A DNA stretch of 64,000 nucleotides, from contig OZ251230.1 in the NCBI GenBank assembly GCA_965240325.2, forward strand, positions 1,426,001 to 1,490,000, read 5' to 3'. Origin of the DNA: Rebecca billardiae RCC1528. Taxonomy: Eukaryota; Haptophyta. The notes under the pieces are model-generated. The model did no database searches, had not been told where the DNA came from, and saw only the letters and a program-made list of their open reading frames with translations. Shown one piece after another: positions 1-11,276 of this stretch (positions are counted from its first letter, which is position 1; the number at the start of each line of letters is the position of its first letter). A program made the position numbers and the translations under genes.

Positions 1-31
1 CGGCCTGGCAGCAGCGCGGCGCAGAGGCGGT

Positions 32-460
32 CTAGTCGAGACGCTGGCTTGCCGGCTCTGCCGGTGACTCCCTCAAAGGGCTCCCGCGTAATACCGTAGT
101 TGGCGTCGAACCATCAGAGAGCTGCGAGCTGATTGTAGAAGCGGTCAATGTATGGAGAATACCCACCACGAGCCGTGTTGCGTGCCTGAGGATGCTACCC
201 GCGATCGCCGGCAGAGGTAGAATCAGGTATGGCGTGGCTTTCCTATCCGCGCGAATATCGTCGCTGAGATGCACGACATCCTCCTCCAGGCGCCGCGCGA
301 TCAGCAGCGTCACAGTCCACACGCACACCGCAAACACGGTTGGACACAAAAAACCAACAAGAGCACCAAACGTGAGGACCACATTCGCTGGCAGCCAAAT
401 TGACCGCACTTGCACGAACAGCAGCGTACGGGCAGCACGCGTCTCGACCTCGTGCGCCAT
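32..460 (-). CDS. Hypothetical small membrane protein
   Basis: 142-residue reading frame with a good ATG at 460. I do not recognise a family. Residues about 20-60 form a long hydrophobic stretch (LPANVVLTFGALVGFLCPTV and onward) that could be two membrane passes. It is followed by an acidic segment (RRLEEDVVHLSDDIRAD) and a further hydrophobic segment near residues 78-105. The C-terminus is Ser/Thr/Pro-rich. Its start lies 192 bp head-to-head from the methyltransferase gene at 653, the same arrangement as other gene pairs in this window, which supports it being real. It could also be the 5' exon of a gene continuing left of the window. Confidence 0.4.
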   Translation of the reverse strand: MAHEVETRAARTLLFVQVRSIWLPANVVLTFGALVGFLCPTVFAVCVWTVTLLIARRLEEDVVHLSDDIRADRKATPYLILPLPAIAGSILRHATRLVVGILHTLTASTISSQLSDGSTPTTVLRGSPLRESPAEPASQRLD

Positions 461-652
461 GGTCCTTGCCCCCGGGACGGTTGCTCAAGGATACGGATTA
501 GATCGCCCGGTCCGCCATGGAATGATACAGTTTACTAAGAATAAGAGACGCACACAGCTCAGGCAGGCGAGATTGAACAGTATGGAGATACGTATGGAAG
601 TCGCCTGGGCTGCAGCTGCAGCTGCTGGCCTGGCCGGCTTGGGCGGCTTGTA

Positions 653-1945
653 ATGGCTGGGCGATGGCGGCCTCGGCCTCGACCTTTGGGCTGGCGATGG
701 TGTGTGAGCGCAGCGGCGGCGACCCTATCGGTCGCCTCGGCGCACGTGGTCGACATGCGCGTCGCGTGCCCCCACTATGAGCGCTGCGACGGCTGCTCGG
801 TCGCGACTCACGTCCACGAGCCGCCTGTCCTCGAGCGTGCACGCCGCTTCTTCTCGACGGAGGCAAACGTCGAGCAATTGCCCAGCGTGATGGCGAGTGC
901 GACGGGATGGCGGACTCACGCCAAGCTGGCCGTGCGGGGCACCTCCGCCGACCCGATGCTCGGCCTCTTCCGCCGCGGCACGCACGAGGTCGAGCCCATC
1001 CCGGAGTGTGCCGTGCACCACCGATCGATCAACGCGGCCGCCGCCGAGCTGCTCGCGCTGCTGCGCGAGACGCGCACCTCTATCTACGACGAGGGCAGCC
1101 AGTCCGGCCTACTGCGCTACGTGCAGCTCAATGTCGAGCGCTCGAGCTCGACCGTGCAGCTCGTGCTCGTCTGCAACGCCCCGCCCGAGCCGCCGGACCG
1201 CCGCCCGCCCGCGGCGATGACGAGCCTGCTCGCGGCGCTGCGCGAGCGCGCCGCGCACGACGGGAGCGTGTGGCACTCGGTGTGGGTGCACTACAACGAC
1301 GAGCGAAGGAACAACATCCTGAGCTACAAGCCCGCCCCGCCCGGCTCGACGCGGTGGCACTGCGTCCTTGGCGAACCTGCGGTGCGTGAGCGCGTGCTCC
1401 ACCGCGAATTTGAATATTCGCCGTGGGTCTTCAGGCAGGCAAACCTGGACGGATTCGAAAGAATCGTCGAGCGCGTGGCGGCGCGCGTCGGCGAGGATGC
1501 TCGCGTGTGCGAGCTGTACGCGGGGATCGGGCTCATCGGGCTCAACTGCCTCGAGCGCGCGCGCAGCGTGCGCTGCTCGGATGTCAATCCGCTGCTTGAT
1601 GAGCCGGTCGCGGCCGCACTTGCGGCGCTCCCCGCAGAGCTGCGCGCGCGCGCGACGTACACGCGACGCGACGCAGGCGAGAGCGCGGAGGAGTTCAAGG
1701 CGCGGCCTGACGAGCTCATCGTCGACCCGCCGCGCAAGGGCCTTGATCGCGCCGTGCTCGAGCTGCTCCATCGCACGCCGAGCGTGCGCGCGCTCCACTA
1801 CGTCTCATGCGGCTACCTCGCCCTCGAAAGGGACGCTCGTGAGCTGCTGAATGCCGGCTGGGTGGTGCGTGACGCAGAGGCGCACGTGCTCTTCCCGGGC
1901 GCGGATCACATCGAGACGCTTGTCTTCTTCGAGCGTCGCACCTAG
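653..1945 (+). CDS. RumA/TrmA-family RNA (uracil-C5) methyltransferase
   Basis: Single-exon gene, 430 aa. The family transfers a methyl group from SAM to C5 of uridine in rRNA or tRNA through a Cys adduct. Visible: an Fe-S type cysteine cluster CPHYERCDGCS near residue 39 (C-x5-C-x2-C) with a likely fourth Cys in PIPECAVHH; the FRQAN segment; SAM motif I ELYAGIGLIGL; DPPRKGL; and the catalytic-Cys motif YVSCGY. The first ~30 residues (Arg-rich, then AAAATLSVASA) resemble a signal or transit sequence, so an organellar, probably plastid, rRNA target is inferred. The start at 653 is the first ATG in frame and gives full length for the family. RumA-like versus TrmA-like cannot be settled by eye, although the Fe-S cluster favours RumA/RlmD. 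Confidence 0.88.
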   Translation: MAGRWRPRPRPLGWRWCVSAAAATLSVASAHVVDMRVACPHYERCDGCSVATHVHEPPVLERARRFFSTEANVEQLPSVMASATGWRTHAKLAVRGTSADPMLGLFRRGTHEVEPIPECAVHHRSINAAAAELLALLRETRTSIYDEGSQSGLLRYVQLNVERSSSTVQLVLVCNAPPEPPDRRPPAAMTSLLAALRERAAHDGSVWHSVWVHYNDERRNNILSYKPAPPGSTRWHCVLGEPAVRERVLHREFEYSPWVFRQANLDGFERIVERVAARVGEDARVCELYAGIGLIGLNCLERARSVRCSDVNPLLDEPVAAALAALPAELRARATYTRRDAGESAEEFKARPDELIVDPPRKGLDRAVLELLHRTPSVRALHYVSCGYLALERDARELLNAGWVVRDAEAHVLFPGADHIETLVFFERRT

Positions 1946-2933
1946 CCACTGTGGGGCCAGCACGACGATATCGTCAGCTGACACTAGGCGGCGGCCGTGC
2001 ACCGTGGCCCGCGTCCGGGCGTTGAGCCCAAAGCCTGGGGCTGGAGCAGTCCAGCACGGCTGGAGCACCGGCGCCACTTACCCACTACCGCGGCTGATTG
2101 AGGCCCGCGGCCCCTCCGACCAGACTCGATCACCGGTCGTCACGTATTGCCGAATATAATGTCAGCGGATCATATCCGCCGCAATTTAAAAGCGCGCGGA
2201 TAGTGTCAGGCATCCGAGCAGCACCGAGCACGGGCCAGCTCATCATGCATCAGCTAGTTCGCGGATGAATGGATGAATTGGATGATCATGATATGCGCGC
2301 ATGCTCCGAGCTGCTCCGACTAGTGCTCAGCCGTGCCGCCAGCAGCTGGCGCTCACACTTGTCAAGTTCGGCAATCAATCACAATGACGAGACTCAGTCT
2401 GGAGACTCCGGCGAGTCGTCGGAGACCGTCGTCAGGGCTCATCAGGGCTAGGCGCGCTCCCGTGAGCACTGCACGGCGCAGTGACTCACTGATGCTGACA
2501 CGTGACAGCAGCGGACATGTGCTGATGTGCGGCGCCGAGTGCGGGAGCTGCTGCGGCTGATCACTGCATGATGATGTTGAGTGATCACGGATCAGATGAC
2601 AGACTTGCTCGCCACTTGACACTGAGGAGTGACGACTGAGGGTCGTGGCATAAAGTTACGGCGGGCGGCGCGCAGACGCGCGCCCGCGCCCGCGCGGGAC
2701 TCTGTCTCTGAGTCATCATCACTCGATCTCACTGAGTCACGGCGGAGTCGTCGTTTGGCTCCGGCTAGGCTCAGCTAGACGCGACGCGCTCATACGTCGT
2801 CATATATTCACGCGGGTCATCCTTCACACGCGTGACCCCGCCTGGGAGTCTTCTGTGTACGAGTTCTGATTCACACTGCGTGACTCCGATACATGTGTCT
2901 GTCGGTCGACAGTGTGACTCCGACACTTCACAA
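1946..2933. other. Intergenic, no gene seen
   Basis: Convergent intergenic stretch between the methyltransferase and peptide deformylase. It has lower GC than the flanking exons and is full of short words such as CACTGA, TCAGTG and GAGTCAC, plus GATGAATG/GATCATGAT runs near 2266-2295. Open frames here are short with no domain content. I see no RNA gene. Confidence 0.6.
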
Positions 2934-3807
2934 TCACAGGGCACCGCCCGGGCCGTGCGCCGTGACAAGGCGATCGAGATCAGGCTGCACGGTCTTGCGC
3001 TCGTCCTCGCTGAGCCGATCGACGTAGAGCACACCGTCGAGGTGGTCGTACTCGTGCTGGAAGATCCGCGCCTCCCAGCCCACGTACTTCTTCGTGAAGG
3101 GCTTCCCCTTCAGGTTGAAGGCCTTCACCTTGATCCACTTGGCGCGCTCCACCTGCGCGCCAAAGCCAGGGAAGGAGAGGCAGCCCTCGTCGCCGAGCTC
3201 GACGCCTTCAGCGGAGCCGACGATCTGCGGGTTCACCAGCACCACCTCCCCGCCCAGCTTGCGCTCGTCGCCGTCGGGGTTGAAGACCATNNNNNNNNNN
3301 NNNNNNNNNNNNNNNNNNNNNNNNNNNNNNNNNNNNNNNNNNNNNNNNNNNNNNNNNNNNNNNNNNNNNNNNNNNNNNNNNNNNNNNNNNGAAGACCATC
3401 AGCCGCACATTCTTGCCAACCTGGGGCGCGGCGAGGCCGACGCCGCCCGAAGCATACATCATCTTGAACATGCGGCGCGCGAGGTCGCGCAGCTCGTCGT
3501 CGAACTCGGTGACCTCGACGTTCGGCGCGCGGAGCAGCGGGTGTGGGTACTTGAGGACGGTCAGACCCGCCACCTCCCCAGGGTCGATCTCCTCCTCGGC
3601 GGGGGCCGCCTTGGCCTCGGCCTCGACGAGCACGATGCTCGCTCGACGCGCGGCCGGGGAGAGCGCGCAAGCGTGCGAGCACGCTGGGATCACGCCGGCG
3701 CGCACGTTCACGCTGACCGGCGCGTGCGCGCCCTCGGCGGGCCCGGCCGTCGCGAGCACCAGCGACAGGGCGAGGAGTGCACGTTCCCTTCGCGATGTGA
3801 ACGCCAT
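2934..3807 (-). CDS. Peptide deformylase, plastid-targeted (interrupted by an N gap)
   Basis: Removes the N-formyl group from nascent organellar proteins. All three signature motifs are present: GVGLAAPQVG (I), EGCLSFPG (II) and FQHEYDHLDG (III, metal-binding His-Glu-His). The N-terminus (RERALLALSLVLATAGPAEGAHA) is a signal peptide followed by a basic transit-like region, as expected for a complex plastid. The reading frame is split by 100 Ns at 3291-3390. The same nine bases (gaagaccat) border the gap on both sides and both encode Met-Val-Phe; collapsing them gives RLMVFNPDGD, the normal family sequence, so nothing appears to be missing. Predicted length is then 254 aa. The start at 3807 is 147 bp head-to-head from the KDM5-like gene. 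Confidence 0.92.
3291..3390. other. Assembly gap of exactly 100 N, probably spurious
   Basis: A 100-base N run inside the deformylase coding sequence. The sequence immediately left ends in gaagaccat and the sequence immediately right begins with gaagaccat. In the protein the flanks overlap by three codons, and the joined sequence is continuous across a conserved region. The round length suggests a placeholder inserted between two contigs that in fact overlap by 9 bp. Confidence 0.85.
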
Positions 3808-3954
3808 CGTCACTGATGGACTGCTCAGTGGATTAAAGCTTGATGCTGATTGGTGGGCTGGCAGTGGCCGTGAAGTTGATGTCGTCGAAAAGCGCGACTC
3901 TGTCTCCAGCTTCAAGCGACCGATTTGGACGTCGATCGATCTGGGCCGCGCCAT

Positions 3955-6900
3955 ATGGCTCCGCCTCGCCGCGCCGGCACCATCGGCGAGCTGCCCAAGC
4001 TCCCCGAGGCGCGGGTGTGGTACCCAACAGAGGAGCAGTTCAAGGACTTTTATGGCTACATACGCCGCATCCAGCCCGAGGCCCACACGTACGCGCGTCA
4101 CGAGCGGCTGCGCGGTGGTGGCATGCCTGCGCGCACGCGAGCGCGACGTGCTGGCGCGCGCACCGACGCGCCGCAACCGGCTGCCCACCCTCCGCGCCGC
4201 GCAGTGACGGCATCTCGCTCATCGTGCCGCCGCCCTCGTGGAAGCCGCCCTTCCAGCTCGACCCGTCCAAGCTGCGCTTCAACACGCGCGTGCAGAAGAT
4301 CAACGAGCTGTTCGAGCGCTCCGTGCTGCGCGTGCGCTTCCTGACGTGCCTGCGCGAGTTCCACGACGCGCAGGGCACGCCCCTGACGCACATACCCGTG
4401 CTCGCCGGCCACGAGGTCGACCTCTACCGGCTGTACAACGCCGTCGCCGCGCGCGGAGGCTTTGAGAGCGTGTGCGCGGCGCGTGGCGGCTGGGCGGACA
4501 TTGCTCGCGCGCTCAATTACCAGGGGTTGAGCCACGTGCCGCAGGCGCTGCGCCAGGCGTACGCAAAGCTGCTCCTCGCGTACGAGCAGCTTCCTGACGA
4601 GCGCAAGGCGAGCGCCCTGCACGACAAGGAGGCGCGTAGCCGCGAGCGTATCGAGCAGGTGTGCGCGCGTGCCCGCCCGCGCGCGTGCGCTCTGTGCGCA
4701 GTCTGGGCCGAGGCCCTCGACGCTCGCGCCGGGGGGGGCGGCGGCGGCGGGCAGGAAGTGCTCACTTCCGAGCGCGACCCACGCGTGCGCGCGGGCTCGC
4801 GCTCGCGCAGGAGGGCGTCCTGACCGGGAGCCTGATGTCCGCCCGCGCGGTCGGGCTAGCGGGCGGCGGCGGCAAGGAACACGGCGCCGCCGCCGTCGAG
4901 CGCTCCAACGAGCTCGTGGACGGCGGCGAGCGTGTGATCGCGTACGAGCCGCCCGAGCCGGGGCGCGAAGTGTGCGAGGTGTGCCGCCCCCGCACGCGCA
5001 CGCCCGTCCTCCGGCGGCGCGCGTGCGCACGCCGGCTGAGCGGCGCCCGCGGCGCCGCGCCGCCACCTCGCCGCCCACCGCTGCGCTCGGCGCGCGCAGG
5101 TGTGCCGCTCTGGGCAGGACGACTCGCGGATGATCCTGTGCGACCGGTGCAACTGCGGCTTCCACATCTACTGCCTCACGCCGCCGCTCTCCGCCGTGCC
5201 CGCGGGCGACTGGCTGTGCGACACGTGCCTGGGCGAGCGCTTTGGCTTCGGCTCGGGCGGGCGGTACACCCACTTTCAGTTTGCGCGCTCGGCGCACGCG
5301 TTCAAGCGCGCCTTCTTCGAGACGGTGCGGCGGGCGGCGGGCGCGCGCGGGGGCGCGCGCGCGGCCGCTCGGCGCGGCCGCGCACCACGCGCGCGCCCAC
5401 GCGCCCTCTCCGCGCCCTCGCCCGCGCAGGTGCTCGGCAAGCGCGCCAAGGGCGAGGCGCTGACAGACGTGTCGGTTGACGCGGACGAAGTCGAGTGGCA
5501 GTTTTGGAACGCGGTGGACAACTCGGCGAAGCCGCTGCAGGTGCTGTACGGCTCGGACGTGGACTCGCTCGAGGTGGGCTCGGGGTTCGAGCGCCTCCCC
5601 GAGCTCTGCACGCAGCGCCGCCACGCGTCCGCGCCGCCGCCGCCCAAGCAGTCGCCGTTTGCGGCGCACCCTTTCAACGTGAACAACATCGGCGCGCGCT
5701 CGCTGCTCGCCGCGCTCGGCCAGGGGATCTCCGGGATGGTCGTGCCGTGGCTCTACTTCGGGATGCTCTTCTCGTCGTTCTGCTGGCACGTCGAGGACCA
5801 CCTGTGCCACTCGGTCAACTACATGCACTCGGGCGCGCCCAAGACTTGGTGCGCGCGCGCACGCGCGCCGCGCCGTTGCCCGAGCGCTCGCGCGCGCGGC
5901 TGCCGCGGCGCCCGGCGCGCGCGCGCCCGGCGCGACGCGCACGCCGGCGGCGACTGAGCGCGCGCGCGGCGGCGCGCGGCAGGTACGGCGTCGCGGCGGA
6001 GGACCGCTCGCGCTTCGAGGCGGCGATGCGCGCGGCGGCGCCCGAGCTCTTTGCGCACGAGAGCGGGCTTCTCTACCGGATGGTGACGATGGTGCCTCCG
6101 TGGCGGGCCGCGGACGCCGGGGTGCAGGTGACGCGGCTGCTGCAGCGCGCGGGCACGTTCGTGGTGACCTGGCCCGCGGCGTACCACGCGGGCTTCTCGC
6201 ACGGGCTGAACTGCGCCGAGTCCACCAACTTCGGCGCGGAGGACTGGCTCCCTTGGGGGCGGCTCGCCGCGGACGAGGCGCGGAGCGCGCCCGGCTCGCG
6301 GGCGCTTTGCTTCAACCACGAGCGGCTGCTGTGTGCGCTGGCGGAGCGCGCGGCGTCGCTGCGCGTGTACACGCTGGCGTGGCTGCAGCCGGAGGTGGCG
6401 AGGCTCGTCGCGCTCGAGCGCGAGCGGCGCGAGGCCTTCGTCGCGGCGGAGCACGCGCGCGCCAAGCCGCTCAAGACAGAGCGTGCGGCCGAGCCGTGTG
6501 CGACCGCGCTGGAGCCCGCGCCCGCGCGCGCGCCGCACGCGACTCCCGCCGCCGCCGCCAAGGGCAAAGGCGGCGGCGGGAAGGGCGCGCACGCGGCGGC
6601 GGCGGCGGCGGTGGCGGCGCCGCGCTGCGCCACGTGCAGCTACGACCTCGCCGTCGCGTACGTGCGCTGCCCCCACTGCGCGGCCACGCACTGTCTCGTG
6701 CACGGCGGCGCCGAGCACGCGTGCGCGTGTGCCTCCGCGCGCGCGCTCGTGTGCGCCCGCTCGCTCGAGGAGCTGGCGCAGCTGCAGGCGGCGGTGGACG
6801 CGCGGGCGCTGCCGTACCTGCGCTGGCGGCGGCAGGTGCGCGCGCTGCGGCTGCCGGCGTGCGCGCCGCAGCCCGCGGCGGACGGCGCGCTCGGCGCGCG

Positions 6901-9345
6901 CCGCGCGCCGCAGCCGGGCGGCGCGCACCCGCAGCCCGGCGGCGCGCAGCCGCAGCCGCAGCTCCGGCCTCAGACCTCGAGCCCTTGGGCTGCGCAGGAG
7001 GGAGCTGCGCCGAGCGGGGGCGTGGACGCGCTCGACGCCGTCGAGGCGGGCGGCGGGGCCGAGCACGAGCAGCCGGCGCTGGTGCTCTCCTACCCGGAGC
7101 TCGAGGCGCTGCGCGACGCCGTGCCAGAGCTTGGCCTCGACGACGACGACGCCGACGCGGCGCGCGCGCGCGCGGCGTGCGCCGCCGCGGGCGCGTGGGC
7201 CGCGAGCGCTTCGCAGCACGGGCGCGCGGCGAGCAACGGCGCGGCGGCGAAGCTGCCGGGTGGCGGGCGCGCGAGCGCCGACTCGCTCGCCGCGCTCCTC
7301 GACGAGCACGACTCGCGCCTCCCCGCCGCCTTCCCCGCGCAGCGGGCCGCGTTGGGCGCGCTCCACGGCCGCGTGTGCGCGTGGCGTGCGCGCGCCTCAG
7401 AACTGGTGCAGGTGAGGCGGCGCGGGCAGGGCGGCGCGACACGGGCGCGGGGCGTGGCGCGTGGCGCGCGGTGTGACGCGGCGCGCGTGCCGCTCACGCC
7501 CGCGCGTGCCCCCGCCTCGGCGCTCGCCCGACGCCGCGCGCCCCACGCCGGCACGCACAGATGGAAACGACAGCCGGCACCGAAGGAGCGCCGCCGCCAG
7601 AGGTCGCCGTGTCGGCCGAGGCGCTGGAGGCGCACGTCGAGGCGGCGCACGGCTTCGCGCTGCAGCTCCCCGAGCGGCCGCTGCTCACGCAGCGCGCCGC
7701 GGGTCTGCGCTGGCTCGCCGCCTCGCCCGGCGCGATGGAGGTGCGTCGGCGCGCGGGGCGCGCACGCACGCGCGCCGCGCGCCTCGCGGTCGGCGCCGCT
7801 GCCGAGCGCCCTGCACTGCCGAGGGAGCGCCGAGCCCCGCGCGCTGCGTGCAGCCCGCCTCGGCCGCGGCAGCGAGCGCCCCGCGCCCGCCTGCGCGTGT
7901 GCTGTGCTGTGCTGTGCTGTGCTGTGCTCTGCTGTGCTCTGCGCGCCGCGTGTGTGCTAGCCTCCCGCCCGCGCGCACACGCGCCCACCGCCGCGCCGCG
8001 CGCCCTGGCGCCCACCCGCGCGCAGGCACGGCTGCCGCTCGGCGCGCTGAAGGCCCTCGTCGAGAAGGGCAAGCGCCTCGGCCTGGGTGGCCTCCCCGAG
8101 CACGCGCAGCTGAGCGCGAGGCTCGCGGCCGCGCACGGCTGGGCGGCGCGCGCCGACGCGGCCGTGCGCGCGGGCTCGGACGCCTCGGAGCTCGGCCACT
8201 TGCTGGACGAGGCGGCAGCCCTCGAGCGCGTCGAAGTTTCCGAGAAGCTTCTCGCGCAGCTCGCGTCGAGGCGCGCCGCGCTGGGCGCGTGGGAGGCGGA
8301 GACTGCGGAGACGCTCGCGCGCGCGCCGCCGCACGCGGCCACGGCGGACGAGCTCGCGGCGGCCAAGCAGGCGGCGGCGCGGCTGCGCGTGAGCGCGGAC
8401 GGCGGCGGGCGCGGCGCCGAGCTGCTCGCCGCGCTCAGCTCGCGGATCGGTGGCGCGGCGGCGTGGCGCAAGGCGGCGACCTCCCTGCTCGCCAAGCCCG
8501 GCGCACGGCGCCCGCTCGCGGCGATCCTCGCCGACGACGGCCTGCCGAGCGCGGAGGAGAACAACCACGCGTGCGACCACTGCGCGGCCGAGGACGAGCT
8601 CACCCCGGCGCACGTCGCGTGGGTCGGATGCGACACGTGTCCGCGCTGGGTGCACGCGCACTGCATCGGGCTCGACGCGGACGCCGCGGCCGGCCTCGGC
8701 GCGTACACGTGCGCGCGCTGCGCGGCCCGCTCGCCCGCGCGCCCCTACCCGCTGGGTGAGCCGCCGCCGCGCGTGCTCACCGCTCGCCCGCCGCTGGCCG
8801 CGCTCGACGAGCTGCTCACACGGCACGCCGCCCTGGGCGCCGCGCTGCCCGAGGCCACAGCCGCGCTGCGCCCGTGGGCGGCGGAGGCGCGCGCGTGGGA
8901 GCTGCGCGCCATGGCCGCCGTCGCGCGTGCCGCGGCAGGCGCGGCATGGCAGCCGCCGAGCCCGCCGCGGCCGGTCGTCCCCATGGCCGTCGGCACGGCC
9001 GCGCTCGCGACCGGCGGCAACACGCCTACACCGAGCGCGCGCACATCGGCGCGCGCGGCGCGCAAGCGCGCAACCAAGCCAGCGACCAACGCGCCGGGGC
9101 CCACAGCGGGTGCGGCCTTGCCGCAGCCCGAGCAGAGTGGCGGCGACGGCAGCGAGGGCGCGTCGGCCGCGGGCCTGGCGGCCGCCCGAGCGTGCGTGGA
9201 TGCATACGCCGCCCGCACGCAGCGCCAGCTGCTCCCGTCGCTCATCGAGTCGGCACGCGGGCTTCAGGTGCGCGCTGAGCTCGAGGACGTGGCGATCACG
9301 CTCGAGCTCGTCGTGCGCGAGCTCGAGCGCCGTGCGTCGGCATGA
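3955..9345 (+). CDS. KDM5/JARID1-type histone H3K4 demethylase
   Basis: Eight exons: 3955-4094, 4205-4658, 4811-4978, 5100-5324, 5430-5848, 5983-7411, 7561-7740, 8026-9345. Total 4335 nt, 1444 aa; every junction keeps frame. Domain order is that of KDM5: JmjN (residues about 19-63, joined across intron 1 as HTYADGISLIVPP), ARID (about 75-185), PHD1 (CEVCRSGQDDSRMILCDRC, joined across intron 3), JmjC (about 420-590), C5HC2 zinc finger (CATC...CPHC, about 684-735), PLU-1-like helical region and PHD2 (CDHC...CDTC...HAHC, about 1188-1240). JmjC iron ligands are visible as WHVEDH and the His of AGFSHGLN. It is expected to remove methyl groups from H3K4 in the nucleus. Intron 1 appears to start with GC instead of GT. 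Intron 7 holds a GCTGT repeat. Confidence 0.93.
7741..8025 (+). repeat. GCTGT/TGTGC microsatellite in KDM5 intron 7
   Basis: The intron from 7741 to 8025 is 285 nt, a multiple of three with no in-frame stop. It contains a short pentanucleotide array (units of gtgct/gctgt) around 7898-7940. Retention would add 95 residues, so the intron is invisible to simple ORF callers. It was recognised by its GTGCGTC donor and CGCGCAG acceptor. Confidence 0.6.
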
Positions 9346-11276
9346 GCCCGGCTGCGGCTTGCTGGCGTGAGTGATATACCCGTCCGGTCCATCATGATCG
9401 GTTGGCATAGCCAGCATATTCCATAACTCATACTATATAGTCATAGTAGCGCGTATAATATTAGAAATAATAAGGCAATAAAGTCTGATGATGACATGAT
9501 GAGTGAATCTAGTGAGACTAGTGACGATGTCACGATGACGACCCATGGTGCAACTACTGCGAGCTGGCGGCTGTCAGTCACTAATAATAAGCTACTACCG
9601 TGTCTATACGGTGGAACGCGCAGCGTTCACGACTGCTCACAGAACTCGTCAGGTCGTCACATTCTCACTACTGTTAATTCTGTCAGTGTTACCAGCTGAC
9701 AGGCACTCCCAGTCCCGGGATCATCCGCCGACCGTGTGGCTGAGGCGAATCTGAACGAGGGGTGCCATCTGGCACGCGATGATGATGCGGAGGGCCGGCT
9801 GTGCATCGATCAGAAGGCACTTTCACCAGCTGTGTATTCCCACGCGCGCAGGGGCGCCACGCCGGGCACCCGCTGCGACAGCATGCCCTGGAAGTTATTG
9901 AAGCCCGGCCCAGCCCGGCAGCATAATCCAATGTCGGCCCTGAGCACGGCCTTGATCGCCGTCGAGTTTTGCATTGGGAGGCAGTACTGCATGCAGTGTA
10001 GCCCGTCGGCATGCGCGTGCACCGTGAACGCGGGCACCCATTGACCGTTGGTGATGTCACACAGTTTCCCGTCCGAATCGTGCCCGCTGAACAGCGTCTG
10101 CGTGCAATGTGCGGGCGCGTGCGGCTGCGAAGGTGGGTGCGGGGGATCGTGCCCACGGCGACGACGATGGGCTGACGATGCCCCTAGCAAGCTTGCATCG
10201 TCAGAGAGACTGCCCTCAACGCCATCGTCCTCGCCGTGCTCGACTGAGAGCGGGGTGCCCATGCTGCTGCTTGCAAGCTGCAGCCATGAACGGCACCGCC
10301 CAAATACCGCGCGGCGCTTTCGGTGTCCGCCATTTTTCACGCAAGCAAAGGGCAGGCCTGCTTGCTCAGTGCTCACTGCACCGGCCATGGCTTCCGGCCA
10401 GGCTGGGGCGCGTGTGTTGTGCCGGGAATTGGCGCGCTGACGGTGTTTCGTGCCGTCGCGGCGGCGCAGATGATCTCGTAGGTCACGCGCAGGTATGATG
10501 AGCGCCTTGGTACAGATTGGTGGCCCGCTCCTTCGGCTCCTTGTTATTGGTCATCGGCGGCTTGCGAGCGATCAGCCTCACTCGCAAACGCACGTGCTGA
10601 CGTGCACACGGCCGACGTTGGGGTGTTGCAAGCGCAGACAGCTGGCAAGATGGGGTTCACACACCACGAACGTATCTCTGTAGACGCAGTCGGCCCTTGA
10701 ACGCCGTCTCGATAGTGTCGTGCCTAGCAAGAGCATTGCGAAGTTAGCGTGGGCCAAAAGCCCATGGGTCCGCATGGGCATGAAAGACGCTCAATTGAAA
10801 TTCAGAAAGCCAGCAGACGAATGGTTCCCACCAAAAGAAATCTGTGCATTCAGTGGTACAGTAGCAGACTGGTAGCCCACTGAAGGCACTCAAGCGCCCT
10901 GGCCCCTCCCTGGCTGAAATTTTCGGGTCGCCGAGGCCACGCACGCACGACTGCTGACTGCTCGCGGTTGTCCCCTCACCCCTGGCTTTCCAGCCAGTCT
11001 TGGCAGCTGTCGATGGGAAGCACCCCAACATGTGTGGCCCGCGAGCCGCTCGTCGGTTGTGTACTTGTGTGGCGTGTCCACGCGAGTTGGCACTGCCAGT
11101 GCTGATGCACTGCAAAGTGCAAACCTTGCCGCCAGCAGGACTGATACGGAGTGCCCGGCACTCCGCCCCGGCCGCCGGCGGATTCGTGCCGCCATACGTT
11201 TTGAGATCGCGGCGCGCACTTCCGGCCGTCAGCACTCAGCAGACGGGGCTGCTACAGTATCGGGCGCGTCAGGACG
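9346..11276. other. Intergenic region, one doubtful reading frame
   Basis: About 1.9 kb between the KDM5-like gene and the GT47-like gene. The left part (9360-9720) is AT-richer and rich in GTGACT/AGTCACT words. The only frame worth listing is 9810-10388 on the minus strand (separate entry). No RNA gene or tandem array was recognised. Confidence 0.5.
9810..10388 (-). CDS. Hypothetical protein, doubtful
   Basis: 192-residue frame from an ATG at 10388. The first half is low-complexity (Ser, Arg, His, Pro). The second half is more protein-like and Cys-containing (CDITNGQWVPAF, LHCMQYCLPM, LCCRAGPGFNNF). No known domain is recognised and there is no conserved neighbour. It may be a real small gene, an exon of one, or a chance frame. 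Confidence 0.25.
   Translation of the reverse strand: MAGAVSTEQAGLPFACVKNGGHRKRRAVFGRCRSWLQLASSSMGTPLSVEHGEDDGVEGSLSDDASLLGASSAHRRRRGHDPPHPPSQPHAPAHCTQTLFSGHDSDGKLCDITNGQWVPAFTVHAHADGLHCMQYCLPMQNSTAIKAVLRADIGLCCRAGPGFNNFQGMLSQRVPGVAPLRAWEYTAGESAF

Noticed and set aside
4098-5942. Long minus-strand open frame opposite the KDM5-like gene
   Set aside because: Ala/Arg/His-rich shadow produced by GC-rich codons on the plus strand; no domains, and it ignores the intron positions.
5819-8708. Several overlapping long frames on both strands (for example 5819-7366 minus, 7494-8708 minus)
   Set aside because: The correct frame carries the JmjC, C5HC2 and PHD motifs; the others are compositional shadows.
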